In this document: one piece after another, positions 27,683 to 36,617 of the stretch
How the letters are laid out: each line of letters starts with the position of its first letter
Numbering within the stretch: the stretch's first letter is position 1
Assembly (NCBI RefSeq): GCF_015687155.1
Contig: NZ_JADPQF010000001.1
Location: 806,001 to 870,000 of the forward strand
Reading direction: 5' to 3'
DNA: 64,000 nucleotides
Source: Aliikangiella sp. G2MR2-5
GTDB taxonomy: Bacteria; Pseudomonadota; Gammaproteobacteria; Enterobacterales; Kangiellaceae
Program-made: the position numbers and the translations under genes
The notes under the pieces: model-generated
Seen by the model: the letters and a program-made list of their open reading frames with translations, nothing else
What the model was told of the DNA's origin: nothing
Database searches by the model: none

Positions 27683-28675
27683 ATGTCAAAGATGAATTAC
27701 GAAGAAAGAATCAAAGCGCAAATTGAACAATATGATAACGTGGAGGATATGCACGGGCAACTTTCTTCTATAATAGACTACTGGAAACGAAAGCACTTTA
27801 AGCCTATTTTTGAAAAAGTTACAGGAGTTAAAAACCATATTGAATTCTATGCAGTGCCGTTCAAGCGAAGCATTGATAAATCAAACACGAAACGTATTAT
27901 TTCTCTCGGAGCGGGTAATGCGGCAGTGGAAATACAAGTAGTAAAGAAACTATTGGAATTAGGATGTGATAACTTTAGTTTTGAAATTCTAGAATTATCG
28001 GAGCATCAAATAAAAAGAGCTCACGAAAACATCGAAAAAGCTGGAATGGTAAAGTATTTTATAGTTAGTCAAGGAGACTTTAATTCCTGGCAACCCAACA
28101 CACAATATGCTGGAGTTATGGCACATCATGCTCTGCATCATGTAATGGAACTTGAGCATTTATTTCAAGCAATAAAACTAGGTCTCGAACCTCAAGGTGT
28201 ATTCGTTACATTTGATATGATCGGTGCAAAAGGTCACGCGAGATGGCCTGAAGCATTAGAGTTTGTTGAAAAAATATGGGCATTTTTACCCGAAAATAAG
28301 AAGTATCATCACCTATTGCGTAAAGAATTCAAAGAATTTTATAATCATGATTGTTCTGACAGAGGATTTGAGGGTATTAGGGCCCATGAAATTTTACCTC
28401 TGTTAGTTGAGTTTTTTAATTTTGACACATTTTTAGGGTATGGAAACTTAACCGATGAGTTTATTAGTAGAGGATATGGTGCAAATTATGATACTTCTAA
28501 TAGCAAAGACTTAGCTTTCATTGACTTTTTAGAGTTTTTAAACTCAGTATTACTTGATTTGGGTTATCTAAAGCCTACCAAGATGGCCGCGATATTAACA
28601 AAGCATGATGTGTCCAAAACCAAATGTTATAAAAATTTAACTCCTGAGTTTTGTATTCGACCACCGTTTGATTGA
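27683..28675 (+). CDS. Class I SAM-dependent methyltransferase
   Basis: The 330-residue protein has a Rossmann motif I (RIISLGAGNAAVEI, about residues 70-83), an acidic strand-2 end (ILELSEHQ) and VMAHHALHHVMELEHLF, typical of the methyltransferase 12 type. It probably O-methylates a sugar of the capsule, judging from its place between two sulfotransferase genes (spacing 6 and 5 bases). The acceptor cannot be deduced. An internal ATG at 27692 is an alternative start. Confidence 0.8.
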   Translation: MSKMNYEERIKAQIEQYDNVEDMHGQLSSIIDYWKRKHFKPIFEKVTGVKNHIEFYAVPFKRSIDKSNTKRIISLGAGNAAVEIQVVKKLLELGCDNFSFEILELSEHQIKRAHENIEKAGMVKYFIVSQGDFNSWQPNTQYAGVMAHHALHHVMELEHLFQAIKLGLEPQGVFVTFDMIGAKGHARWPEALEFVEKIWAFLPENKKYHHLLRKEFKEFYNHDCSDRGFEGIRAHEILPLLVEFFNFDTFLGYGNLTDEFISRGYGANYDTSNSKDLAFIDFLEFLNSVLLDLGYLKPTKMAAILTKHDVSKTKCYKNLTPEFCIRPPFD

Positions 28676-28680
28676 GAGCA

Positions 28681-29640
28681 ATGAACATTCGCGCTAAATT
28701 ATCATTAGTTAAACGGATTACAAGGAAAACTTACGTTACTGTGACAGAAAAAACAAGAAAGTCTAAGGTAGTACTTCTGATAGGAATGCACAGAAGCGGA
28801 ACTAGCATGCTAATGGCTGGCTTGAATAGCTGTGGTCTGGAAGTTGGCGAAAACCTGATGGGAGCGGGCAAGGGCAACCCTAAAGGTCACTGGGAGGATA
28901 TGGATTTTGTCTCTCTCAATAACAAAGTACTCTCTGTCTTAGGTTTAGAGTGGAATTCGCTTGGAACTATCGATGAAGCGCTTTGGGCTAAAGCAGAGTT
29001 TGAGGGGCTCATATTAGAAGGGAGAGAGTTGATCAATTCCCGGCTGGAGGAGTTCGCCAGCGTATTTTCTTTCAAAGATCCCCGAACAATCAGAGTGCTG
29101 CCGTTTTGGCTTAAAGTCGCAGAAACGGCAGAATTTGAGTTAGAATTTATTTTTTCCTTCAGAAATCCCGTCGATGTTTGTCGCTCTTTGGGTAAGAGAA
29201 ATCAGGCGCCTTATATGCTCAGCCAGCTTTTATGGCTGCACCACAACCTGGATTATCTGGAAAAACTGCTGGATGGCAGGAAAAACGTGACCTTTGTTGA
29301 TTTTTTCGATTTTTGCAAAAGCCCGGAACAAGAGCTAACCAGACTATCCAAAGCACTAAACCTCGACGCAAACGCCGAACAAATACTGAAATTTAGCGAG
29401 GAGTTTTATGATCCTGCATTGGTTTCCTATTTAGCAGATCCTTATTCAATTTCTGCGAATGAAAGTATTTTATCCATCTGCTTCGATACCTATCGAATAT
29501 TTCGGCTACTTGCCAGAGACAGAAAACCCGAAAATAACTGGCTAAATGTTGTACAATCATGGAAGGTGGCAGCTCCTTTGTTAGCGCAACAGTTCAAAGT
29601 TTTGAATAGCATTCATCAAAATCAACTGTCCAAAAAATAA
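28681..29640 (+). CDS. Sulfotransferase family protein (II)
   Basis: The protein has about 319 residues. The PAPS 5'-loop is LLIGMHRSGTSMLMAGLN (about residue 32), followed by KGNPKGHWEDMDFVSLNN. The 3'-phosphate segment is FIFSFRNPVDVCRSLGKR (about residue 157). Such proteins are common in polysaccharide loci of marine bacteria. It is the last gene of the first capsule block, before a 688-base non-coding gap. Its G+C content looks a little higher than that of its neighbours, which could mean a separate origin. Confidence 0.82.
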   Translation: MNIRAKLSLVKRITRKTYVTVTEKTRKSKVVLLIGMHRSGTSMLMAGLNSCGLEVGENLMGAGKGNPKGHWEDMDFVSLNNKVLSVLGLEWNSLGTIDEALWAKAEFEGLILEGRELINSRLEEFASVFSFKDPRTIRVLPFWLKVAETAEFELEFIFSFRNPVDVCRSLGKRNQAPYMLSQLLWLHHNLDYLEKLLDGRKNVTFVDFFDFCKSPEQELTRLSKALNLDANAEQILKFSEEFYDPALVSYLADPYSISANESILSICFDTYRIFRLLARDRKPENNWLNVVQSWKVAAPLLAQQFKVLNSIHQNQLSKK

Positions 29641-30328
29641 GCTATCTCACGCGAATTTTACTCTGTCCCGCAACTTTATTTAAACGCTCTATAAAAATCT
29701 TTAAATAACAGTATCTTAGCGTTTACTTTTGTTTTATCGAATCCTGATGAGCATTAACAAACCTGGAACCAAAACGCAGATTTGAGGTTTCGAAAGACTC
29801 TGAGCTGTATCAGGCACACAGGCTTATTAAAATATTTCTCATCCCGTCAAAAAATACCTCAGAAACGATTCAAAATAAGGTAGAATATGCGCGATTTTGA
29901 GATTTGGTTGCCTTTTTATTGAGCATGTAACGGATTTTCCCGTTTGACTGGCTGAAATGAGGTGCTGCGATTAATTGTTTAGAGTTTCTCATGAGAAATT
30001 CGATTGTGTTTTTGACAGCGGCCGATTTCTCAGACATTTCTCGTTAGCTTTGGATTGTTATTGAGATATCAATCAAACAATTGGTTGGATTACACGGCCA
30101 CAAGGCTAGAACTAGCTAGCGCCGTTAGAGCACTACAATATCGCGCAATATAGTCTTTCGGGAATCACCAGGCTGTTATTGCCAGTGTTCGATTAATGAA
30201 CAGTTAACAAGGTTGCGTACCGGTGTCTTCGATAACCGGATAGTTGTAGCCATAGTTATTACTAATAATATTCTGACAAACTCAAATAGTTTGTTTGGCA
30301 TATACAATTTTTGACTGGGTAAGATACG
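29641..30328. other. 688-base non-coding gap between the two capsule blocks
   Basis: No convincing gene is seen on either strand. It contains a perfect 14-base palindrome TTTCTCATGAGAAA (29985-29998) and three further TTTCTC copies (near 29836, 30028 and 30039). A TAGAAT -10-like box lies at 29881-29886. A 7-bp inverted repeat ACAAACT/AGTTTGT (30276-30294) sits just before a CATATACAAT box. The gap may carry a second promoter/operator for the genes from 30329 onward. Nothing recognisable as an insertion-sequence remnant was found. Confidence 0.45.
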
Positions 30329-31369
30329 TTGAAATTAGAAGAATTTGGATATAATTTTCTTGGACCGATATTAAGCGAGTATTTTTTTCGAGTTTTTGAA
30401 AATCTTGAAAAGGAACATGAGATATTCTGCTTGGCAAGAGAAGGCTATTTTTTTAAAAAAATCATCGATCAACTAAAGTCCGAAGAGTTGATAGATGAGA
30501 AAGTAAAGGCAAAATACCTTACAGTATCCAGAGCAGCTCTCTTCCGCTTCTGTGTTGCTGATGCCAATACTTGGGCCTATTCACTTTCGCCCAAATTTAA
30601 AGGCAGCTTTTCCAGTCTATTGCATTTTCGTTATGCAATAAGCGAACAGGATGTTAATGCTATTGTCAGTGCTCAAGATCAGGAAGTCGAAATAGTCTTG
30701 CCCGATGATATGTTCATAGCTGAAGAGTTACTAAGAAAGTACCAAGCTCAATTTCAAGAAGTCGTTAAAAAGTCGTTAAATGCCTATAAAAGTTATCTTG
30801 AAGATATTGGTTTTATGGGCTCGAATAGCCCAGTCGTTTTAGATATCGGTTATTCAGGTACTATCCAAAAGTTACTTTGTCATATGACATCAAAAGACAT
30901 TAGCGGTTTTTATTTTATTGCCAGCAAGCCTGGAGTTCATGCGATTGGTGATTGTAAGGCAACAATGAAAGGCTTGTTTCACGAAGGCATTAAGATAGGT
31001 GATGGACACATTATGTTGGATCGTTCGTTATTTATCGAAAGCCTACTTACCGCGCCAAATGGTCAGTTAATCGATGTTGAATTTAACCACTTACCAGATG
31101 GTGAGAAATACAATTTTTATTATGGTGCTCAAGCAAGCACTCAGAAAAATTTCTTTTTACTTGAATCGGTCATGAAAGGGGCTATTAAAGCAGTCATCGA
31201 AAACTTCAGATTTAATGTGAGATTTAATGCTCAAGAACTCGATCATATTTTTGAGCCTTACGTTACTAAACCATTGGTGATGCCTGGAGGCGTTAAGCAT
31301 TTATTTGAAATCGATGACGCTATTTCCGGGAATGGGAACATCTCATCAAAACAATTATTTAAAATCTAA
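30329..31369 (+). CDS. Polysaccharide-locus protein resembling the C-terminal half of COG5610 HAD-like proteins
   Basis: The 346-residue protein contains IFCLAREGYFFKKIIDQL (residues 33-50), YLTVSRAALFRF (72-83) and VVLDIGYSGTIQKLL (about 170-184). This trio is typical of the second half of large HAD-related proteins found in glycan biosynthesis loci. The HAD phosphatase half is absent here but lies in the next gene (C-terminal part of 31404-33329). The biochemical role is unknown. The conserved DIGYSG looks like a phosphate- or nucleotide-binding loop. Its start is TTG with GGGTAAGA upstream. Confidence 0.6.
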   Translation: MKLEEFGYNFLGPILSEYFFRVFENLEKEHEIFCLAREGYFFKKIIDQLKSEELIDEKVKAKYLTVSRAALFRFCVADANTWAYSLSPKFKGSFSSLLHFRYAISEQDVNAIVSAQDQEVEIVLPDDMFIAEELLRKYQAQFQEVVKKSLNAYKSYLEDIGFMGSNSPVVLDIGYSGTIQKLLCHMTSKDISGFYFIASKPGVHAIGDCKATMKGLFHEGIKIGDGHIMLDRSLFIESLLTAPNGQLIDVEFNHLPDGEKYNFYYGAQASTQKNFFLLESVMKGAIKAVIENFRFNVRFNAQELDHIFEPYVTKPLVMPGGVKHLFEIDDAISGNGNISSKQLFKI

Positions 31370-31403
31370 AACTTAGAGAAATTGGTAAAAAGAGTATTTA
31401 AAC

Positions 31404-33329
31404 TTGAAAACTTTAGTTAGAGCACTTCGAAGAAGGGTGCGTGCATTTAGACAGATCGTAACAAAACCATCAGCGATGAAGCTCTATAAAAAAGCAACAG
31501 TAATGAAGTTGTTTGATAACGAGTATTATCAGGAAAAATATGGTCGGTTTAGTAGTCCTTATGCCGCTTTTTCTGATTACCTTGAAAAATCGAGCTTTGC
31601 AAATATCAACCCTTCGAAGAGTTTTGATACGGAATACTATTTAAGGACCAATCTTGATGTATATCATGCCTGTACAGGAGCCTTACAACATTACCTAAAG
31701 CAAGGAGAGATTGAAGAGAGAAGTATAAACGATGAAATTTCTCGCTGGTCTCCTAAAGGTGAGCTTCATCCAGAAGGAAGTGTTAACGGCTGGCAAGAGC
31801 AAAAAATTGCCATATGCTTGCATATATTTTATGACGACTTTATCGATAAGTTTGCACAGTGTCTCGTAGACTTTCCTGCCAATGTAGACCTATTTGTCGC
31901 TGTGAAAGATGATTTAATGAAAAAACGCGCTATTAAAGTGTTTTCCAAATTGTCTCGCGTCAAAAATGTTAAAGTTGTTGTCGCGCCGAATCGAGGTCGA
32001 AATTTTGGGCCTTTGTTGGTCGAGTTCTCTAAAGAACTGCTCAATTATGATCTTATGTGCCATGTTCATTCAAAGAAAAGTCTATATTCAGGTCGAGAGC
32101 AAAGTCAATGGTCTAACTATCTTAACCAGTATTTGCTTAAAGATGTTCATGTTATTACCACGCTTTTAAAACTCTTTAAACAAAATGATGAACTTGGTAT
32201 TTACTATCCGACATCATTCTGGATGATGCCATCATGGGTTAATCATTGGACATGCAATAGGCCTTTTGTAAATAAGTATTTTCGTGATTGGGATATTACC
32301 CTTAATGGCGATTTTCTTAACTATCCCGTCGGTGGAATGTTTTGGGCAAGACCGGCAGCGGTTCTACAGTGGTTGGCAAAAGATTACCAGTATGAAGATT
32401 TTCCTGAAGAGCCTTTACCAGCTGATGGCTCGTATCTTCATGCTATGGAGAGACTTGTCGGTTTACTTGCGGAGAAAAATAGCTACAAACAGTTTTTTTA
32501 TCACCCTCAGTCTGGAAAATTCACTAAAGACAAATCTTATATTTATATAAATTATGCTAAGAGCGAAAGTAGTCTTAATAATGATTTGAGTGGTGCAGAT
32601 ATCGTTTCTTTTGATGTTTTTGATACTCTATTGAGAAGAAAGTACTTTGTACCTGATTATGCAAAGTTAAAGCTTGGAAAAGTGCTCTCTGAAAAAGGTG
32701 TAGTTTCATCGCCAACAGATTTCATTGAGATGAGAAATCAAGCGGAGCATAGGGTAAGGCTGGAAAAACAATTTCAAAGTGACGTCATTATAGACGAGAT
32801 TTATGAAGAGCTGGGTAAAGTATTTAAATGGTCGGAAGTAGAGCAAGAAGAATATCTGCAATTAGAATTTGAATTCGATCTCGATATGTGCCTCGCAAAA
32901 AATGAAATGGTTAATTTGGCAAACACGCTTTCGCATAATGGAACAGAAATTTGGTTGATTACTGATACATACTACAGACAGAGTCATATTGAAAAAATGC
33001 TTAAGAAAATAGGTCTTGTCTCGCCTTGCAAACTATTCGTTTCATCTGCTATGGGAATGCGAAAAGATAATGGGACCATGTGGAATCATATACGGAGCCT
33101 GACAAAAGATAATGGTAAGAGCTATATTCATGTGGGGGATAATGTCAGAAGCGATTCTCAGTTATGTGGAGACCTTGGGATGATGAATGTGCACATATTG
33201 AATCCATATGACAAGTGGATTGCGGCTGGGTTTGATGATGTGTTGTCAGGACCGATCGATGAGAAAAAAACGATTAAGTGGGGTCGACTAGTATGCAACT
33301 TTGGACGATATCCTTTCTTTGGAGAATAG
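31404..33329 (+). CDS. RgpF-type rhamnan synthesis protein fused to a HAD-like domain, with two FDxxYY repeats
   Basis: The 641-residue protein has three parts. Residues 37 to about 110 carry two of the FDxxYY..HYL repeats seen in the giant glycosyltransferase. Residues about 130-375 match rhamnan synthesis protein F (ICLHIFYDDF, VVVAPNRGRNFGPLLVEF, HVHSKKS, YPVGGMFWARP). Residues about 398-615 form a HAD-type domain with SFDVFDTLLRR, LITDTYY, MRKDNG and HVGDNVRSD, which preserve the usual HAD motifs. It may polymerise or modify the rhamnose-containing backbone, consistent with rmlACDB upstream. The start is TTG at 31404; ATG 31476 is possible. Confidence 0.78.
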   Translation: MKTLVRALRRRVRAFRQIVTKPSAMKLYKKATVMKLFDNEYYQEKYGRFSSPYAAFSDYLEKSSFANINPSKSFDTEYYLRTNLDVYHACTGALQHYLKQGEIEERSINDEISRWSPKGELHPEGSVNGWQEQKIAICLHIFYDDFIDKFAQCLVDFPANVDLFVAVKDDLMKKRAIKVFSKLSRVKNVKVVVAPNRGRNFGPLLVEFSKELLNYDLMCHVHSKKSLYSGREQSQWSNYLNQYLLKDVHVITTLLKLFKQNDELGIYYPTSFWMMPSWVNHWTCNRPFVNKYFRDWDITLNGDFLNYPVGGMFWARPAAVLQWLAKDYQYEDFPEEPLPADGSYLHAMERLVGLLAEKNSYKQFFYHPQSGKFTKDKSYIYINYAKSESSLNNDLSGADIVSFDVFDTLLRRKYFVPDYAKLKLGKVLSEKGVVSSPTDFIEMRNQAEHRVRLEKQFQSDVIIDEIYEELGKVFKWSEVEQEEYLQLEFEFDLDMCLAKNEMVNLANTLSHNGTEIWLITDTYYRQSHIEKMLKKIGLVSPCKLFVSSAMGMRKDNGTMWNHIRSLTKDNGKSYIHVGDNVRSDSQLCGDLGMMNVHILNPYDKWIAAGFDDVLSGPIDEKKTIKWGRLVCNFGRYPFFGE

Positions 33330-33333
33330 AAAG

Positions 33334-34350
33334 ATGCAAATCATCATACATCCTGGACATCCTAAATGCGGGTCTACATCGATACAGAGAGCACTGCTAA
33401 GAAATCGACATAAACTGGCAAAGAAAAATACATATTTTCCGGATAATAATTTTGTTTTTTCGTTTGAAAAAGACTGCAATTTGAGTGCAGATACGCCGCG
33501 TTTGTACTTCAAGAATATTCATTTGTGTCAGAATGAGAGCTCTCTTGAAGAAAGGCTTATAGAATTTGAAAAGCGCTTGATTGAAATAAAAGGATTCGAA
33601 GAGAAATATAACTGTAAAAAAATCATTGTTTCCGCTGAAAATCTGGTCAATAGACTAGGTGGTGCTTATGGTAGAAAGGTTCACGAGTTATTTGCCAAAC
33701 ATTTTAATGATATAAAAATCGTTTATTTTATCCGGTTGCAAGAAGACTTTATTCTTTCTGCCTGGCAACAATGGAGTCATAAAGATGGGACAACAATTGA
33801 AGATTTCGTTAAGCAGTCAATTAGACAGAGTGTACCAAATTATTTAAATGTAAGTCGTTTTTTTGCTAGTTGCTATGGCCAAGATAAAGTTAAGGTTGTG
33901 CCATTACATCCTGACGCTTTAACAAATGGAAATTTGATAGAAGAGTTTATGTTGCAGGCTGGGGTTGATGCAAAGGAGCTGAATACAAAGAATGTTGTTT
34001 TTAACGAAACCTTGAATCCCTATTTGTGTGAAGTGTTGTCTGAAATGAACGGAGTCTACAGCTCTATTCATGACCCATTAGTTAAGAAGACGCTATTGAA
34101 ATTTACTGGAAATGCTAAAGCTCTTTCTGATAAAGCACCACAGTTCTTAAGTTTGTCATTGCGAGAAAAGATACGGAATCACTTTGATAAAAGTAATAAG
34201 ATTCTTCACCGCGAGTTTTTAGAAGAATACAGGTTCGAGTCAATCTTCCAGCCAAAAGATGTCAGTGAAACAGGCCAGAATGACCGTGAGAATCAATATA
34301 AAGAGATTATCAAAGCGCTTATATCGCCGGCACTAATAAATAAAGAGTGA
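33334..34350 (+). CDS. Sulfotransferase family protein (III)
   Basis: The 338-residue protein opens MQIIIHPGHPKCGSTSIQRAL, a PAPS 5'-loop directly at the N-terminus. The 3'-phosphate segment is YFIRLQEDFILSAWQQW (about 130). It has the same layout as the proteins at 35659 and 37890 (N-terminal P-loop, then a loop ending YFP or YPK, then an LR..D/S..LS..Q segment), so these three are paralogues. The ATG at 33334 follows GGAGAATA. It starts five bases after the preceding stop. Confidence 0.78.
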   Translation: MQIIIHPGHPKCGSTSIQRALLRNRHKLAKKNTYFPDNNFVFSFEKDCNLSADTPRLYFKNIHLCQNESSLEERLIEFEKRLIEIKGFEEKYNCKKIIVSAENLVNRLGGAYGRKVHELFAKHFNDIKIVYFIRLQEDFILSAWQQWSHKDGTTIEDFVKQSIRQSVPNYLNVSRFFASCYGQDKVKVVPLHPDALTNGNLIEEFMLQAGVDAKELNTKNVVFNETLNPYLCEVLSEMNGVYSSIHDPLVKKTLLKFTGNAKALSDKAPQFLSLSLREKIRNHFDKSNKILHREFLEEYRFESIFQPKDVSETGQNDRENQYKEIIKALISPALINKE

Positions 34351-34356
34351 TTTAAA

Positions 34357-35628
34357 TTGTTAAGAAAAATTGCGATAAAAAAACCTCAAAACTGTGATGA
34401 GCGACTTACATCTCTTTATGATTTTGCACAAGCTAAATATCAATTTACGGTTGATTTTTTAGTCGATTTGGCGCTTTTTTTTGAAGTTCATGACTTAATG
34501 ATGGCGAAAAAAATAATAGCAGCTGCACGCGAAGTTCGCCCAAACGGTAAAAGAATTCTTCAGCTTGAAAAACGTATTCACGCAAAAGTTGCAAAGCAGC
34601 TGGAACAAGGAGTTGAAGATGAAGGAGAAATTCAAGCTCAATTTCAGTTAAGAGATATTGTTAGAAGGATGAGCGAAAATGGAATGCTTTTGCGTGATAC
34701 ATATCGATTCCTTGATTTAGACAAAGATAACTCAAACAGTCGATATGCAATCGGAGATACTTTATCGGGATTTAATAGCAGTAGTTTGAACGCATTTTTA
34801 ATGCCATATTTAAGAGCTGAAACTCACTATCTTGAAGTTAATCCTGACCAAAATTGTTTACTACGGCCCGAAAATGAAGTTAGAACTAAGCTTCTACACG
34901 CAGTGAATACGGCTAGTCCATTTTCTTTTATTCGTATTGGTGACGGAGAGTCGGCGTTTCTTACGACAAATCTGGGAGACAAAGAAAAAGCAGATCAGAA
35001 TTGCATGTATGAATCTTGGTATGGACATTCAAAGTTTACCGAAAAGGATCGTTTATCCTTTAATAGTTTATTGGTTGAAGCGATTGAAAGCGCTGATATT
35101 CTTGGAATACCAGATTTAGGCCATCAATTATCAGATTTTGAAATTAAAGAGAATCGCTATAGACGAGGGTATACAAGAGCAAATGGTTTGGTGATTGATT
35201 TTCCTCATAAAGTATATTGTTCAGCTTATGTTAATCAGCATTTGCTAAAAAATAGCTTCTTTGATGATCTTTTTGAAAACAAAAATATTAATGTGTCGGT
35301 AATTTCTGGTCATGACGAAAGTAAAGTCAGAGACGCATTTGTAGAAAAGTACAAAGCTAAAATAAGCAATTTTATTAAAGTGCCTACTCAGCATAAATTT
35401 GCCGATAAGTTTAAATACGAGATTAGGGAGGCACATTATCCAACAGCTTTTGAGAGAATTTGTTCTCAGATTAACGTGTCAGACTTGTCTGGTGAATTAT
35501 TTCTTGTCGGTGCAGGGTTACTCGGAAAACATTATTGCCATTTAATTAAACAATCAGGCGGAGTCGCTCTCGATGTAGGGAGCGTTATTGATTACTTGCT
35601 GGGATTTCGTACTCGAAAATATATGTAA
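34357..35628 (+). CDS. GT-D fold glycosyltransferase with N-terminal helical module
   Basis: The 423-residue protein has a C-terminal domain (about 170-423) with the DUF1792/GT-D marks FSFIRIGDGES, ADILGIPD, ISGHDESKV, and LVGAGLLGKHYCHLIKQSGG followed by ALDVGSVID. This fold was described for the streptococcal Fap1 glucosyltransferase. Residues 34-74 (FEVHDLMMAKKIIAAA..RPNG) are a helical hairpin nearly superposable on one in KpsE and in the protein at 36618. The start is TTG with AAGAGTGA upstream. It is interleaved between two sulfotransferase genes, suggesting that transfer and sulfation act in turn. Confidence 0.78.
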   Translation: MLRKIAIKKPQNCDERLTSLYDFAQAKYQFTVDFLVDLALFFEVHDLMMAKKIIAAAREVRPNGKRILQLEKRIHAKVAKQLEQGVEDEGEIQAQFQLRDIVRRMSENGMLLRDTYRFLDLDKDNSNSRYAIGDTLSGFNSSSLNAFLMPYLRAETHYLEVNPDQNCLLRPENEVRTKLLHAVNTASPFSFIRIGDGESAFLTTNLGDKEKADQNCMYESWYGHSKFTEKDRLSFNSLLVEAIESADILGIPDLGHQLSDFEIKENRYRRGYTRANGLVIDFPHKVYCSAYVNQHLLKNSFFDDLFENKNINVSVISGHDESKVRDAFVEKYKAKISNFIKVPTQHKFADKFKYEIREAHYPTAFERICSQINVSDLSGELFLVGAGLLGKHYCHLIKQSGGVALDVGSVIDYLLGFRTRKYM

Positions 35629-35658
35629 AGGACTGAATAGGTAGATAGGACCCATAAT

Positions 35659-36597
35659 ATGACAGACAAAACGCTATATTTACACGTAGGCTGGTCTAAG
35701 ACAGGCACTTCAGCTGTGCAAAATGCGATAAATTCAAATAGTGAACTATTTCTAAAGAAAGACATTTTGTATCCTAAGTCTGTGCAGTGGAATGATCATT
35801 CCCATCATAAGTTTGCATTAGCATTTAATGAGACGTCTGGTTATTCGTCTGAATTCACTTTGAATGATGCTATTTCCGCAGTAGAAAAAGAGTTGTTAGA
35901 GTCAAATTGTCAATCAGTTCTGATATCATCGGAGCTCTCACCTTTCTATTTTGACTTTAAAGAGTTTCGCAATTTTGTAGACCGAAATTTTAATAATGTA
36001 GTGGTGATTTTTTCTTTACGCTTACAGTCAGAGCTGATTTTATCGCTTTTTAATCAACTCGTGAAAGATCCAAATGTACGCTATCCGGGCTCTATTTTTT
36101 CGTTGACAATGGCTAATATAGAGTGGATGGACTATTACAATACAGTAAAAAAATGGGAAGCTGTTGTTGGTAAGGAAAATATAAAAATATTTCTTCACTC
36201 CAAGCATATTGTAGGTGATTTTTTAGACTTTTTTACAATTGAAAAACAGGTTCGAAATACTAAGGATAGTAAAGAGGTCAATGTCTCGGTCCCTAATCAG
36301 CTTTTGCCTGCAATTAAGCAAATTAATGTAAATGTTGTAGATCCTGTACAATATAAGAAAAATCTGGATGAAGTTATCGCTCAGTTTAACTCGATAGCAG
36401 AATTGCGAACTCCAGGGATTTTATACAGTATTCCGGAACAGAGAATGCTAGACAATTATTATAAAGTTTCAAACTCAAAACTTGCTAAAGAGTATTTTGG
36501 TCGAAATGAGCTTTTTGAAGCCAAGCAGTACAAGCCTGTTATGTTTACTCCACTCGCTGTTTTGCGACAATTATCAAAATTAAATAAAGCTGATTAA
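35659..36597 (+). CDS. Sulfotransferase family protein (IV)
   Basis: The 312-residue protein has an N-terminal PAPS loop LYLHVGWSKTGTSAVQNAI, then DILYPKS, and a 3'-phosphate segment IFSLRLQSELILSLFNQL (about 114). It is a paralogue of the proteins at 33334 and 37890; the first 36 residues align with the latter at about half their positions. It should sulfate a capsule sugar using PAPS. Its acceptor is unknown. Confidence 0.78.
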   Translation: MTDKTLYLHVGWSKTGTSAVQNAINSNSELFLKKDILYPKSVQWNDHSHHKFALAFNETSGYSSEFTLNDAISAVEKELLESNCQSVLISSELSPFYFDFKEFRNFVDRNFNNVVVIFSLRLQSELILSLFNQLVKDPNVRYPGSIFSLTMANIEWMDYYNTVKKWEAVVGKENIKIFLHSKHIVGDFLDFFTIEKQVRNTKDSKEVNVSVPNQLLPAIKQINVNVVDPVQYKKNLDEVIAQFNSIAELRTPGILYSIPEQRMLDNYYKVSNSKLAKEYFGRNELFEAKQYKPVMFTPLAVLRQLSKLNKAD

Positions 36598-36617
36598 TTA
36601 AGGGGTTTAATAGTCTC

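Noticed and set aside
29641-30328. Insertion-sequence remnant or integrase site in the capsule gap
   Set aside because: No transposase-like translation, long terminal inverted repeats or target duplication could be seen.
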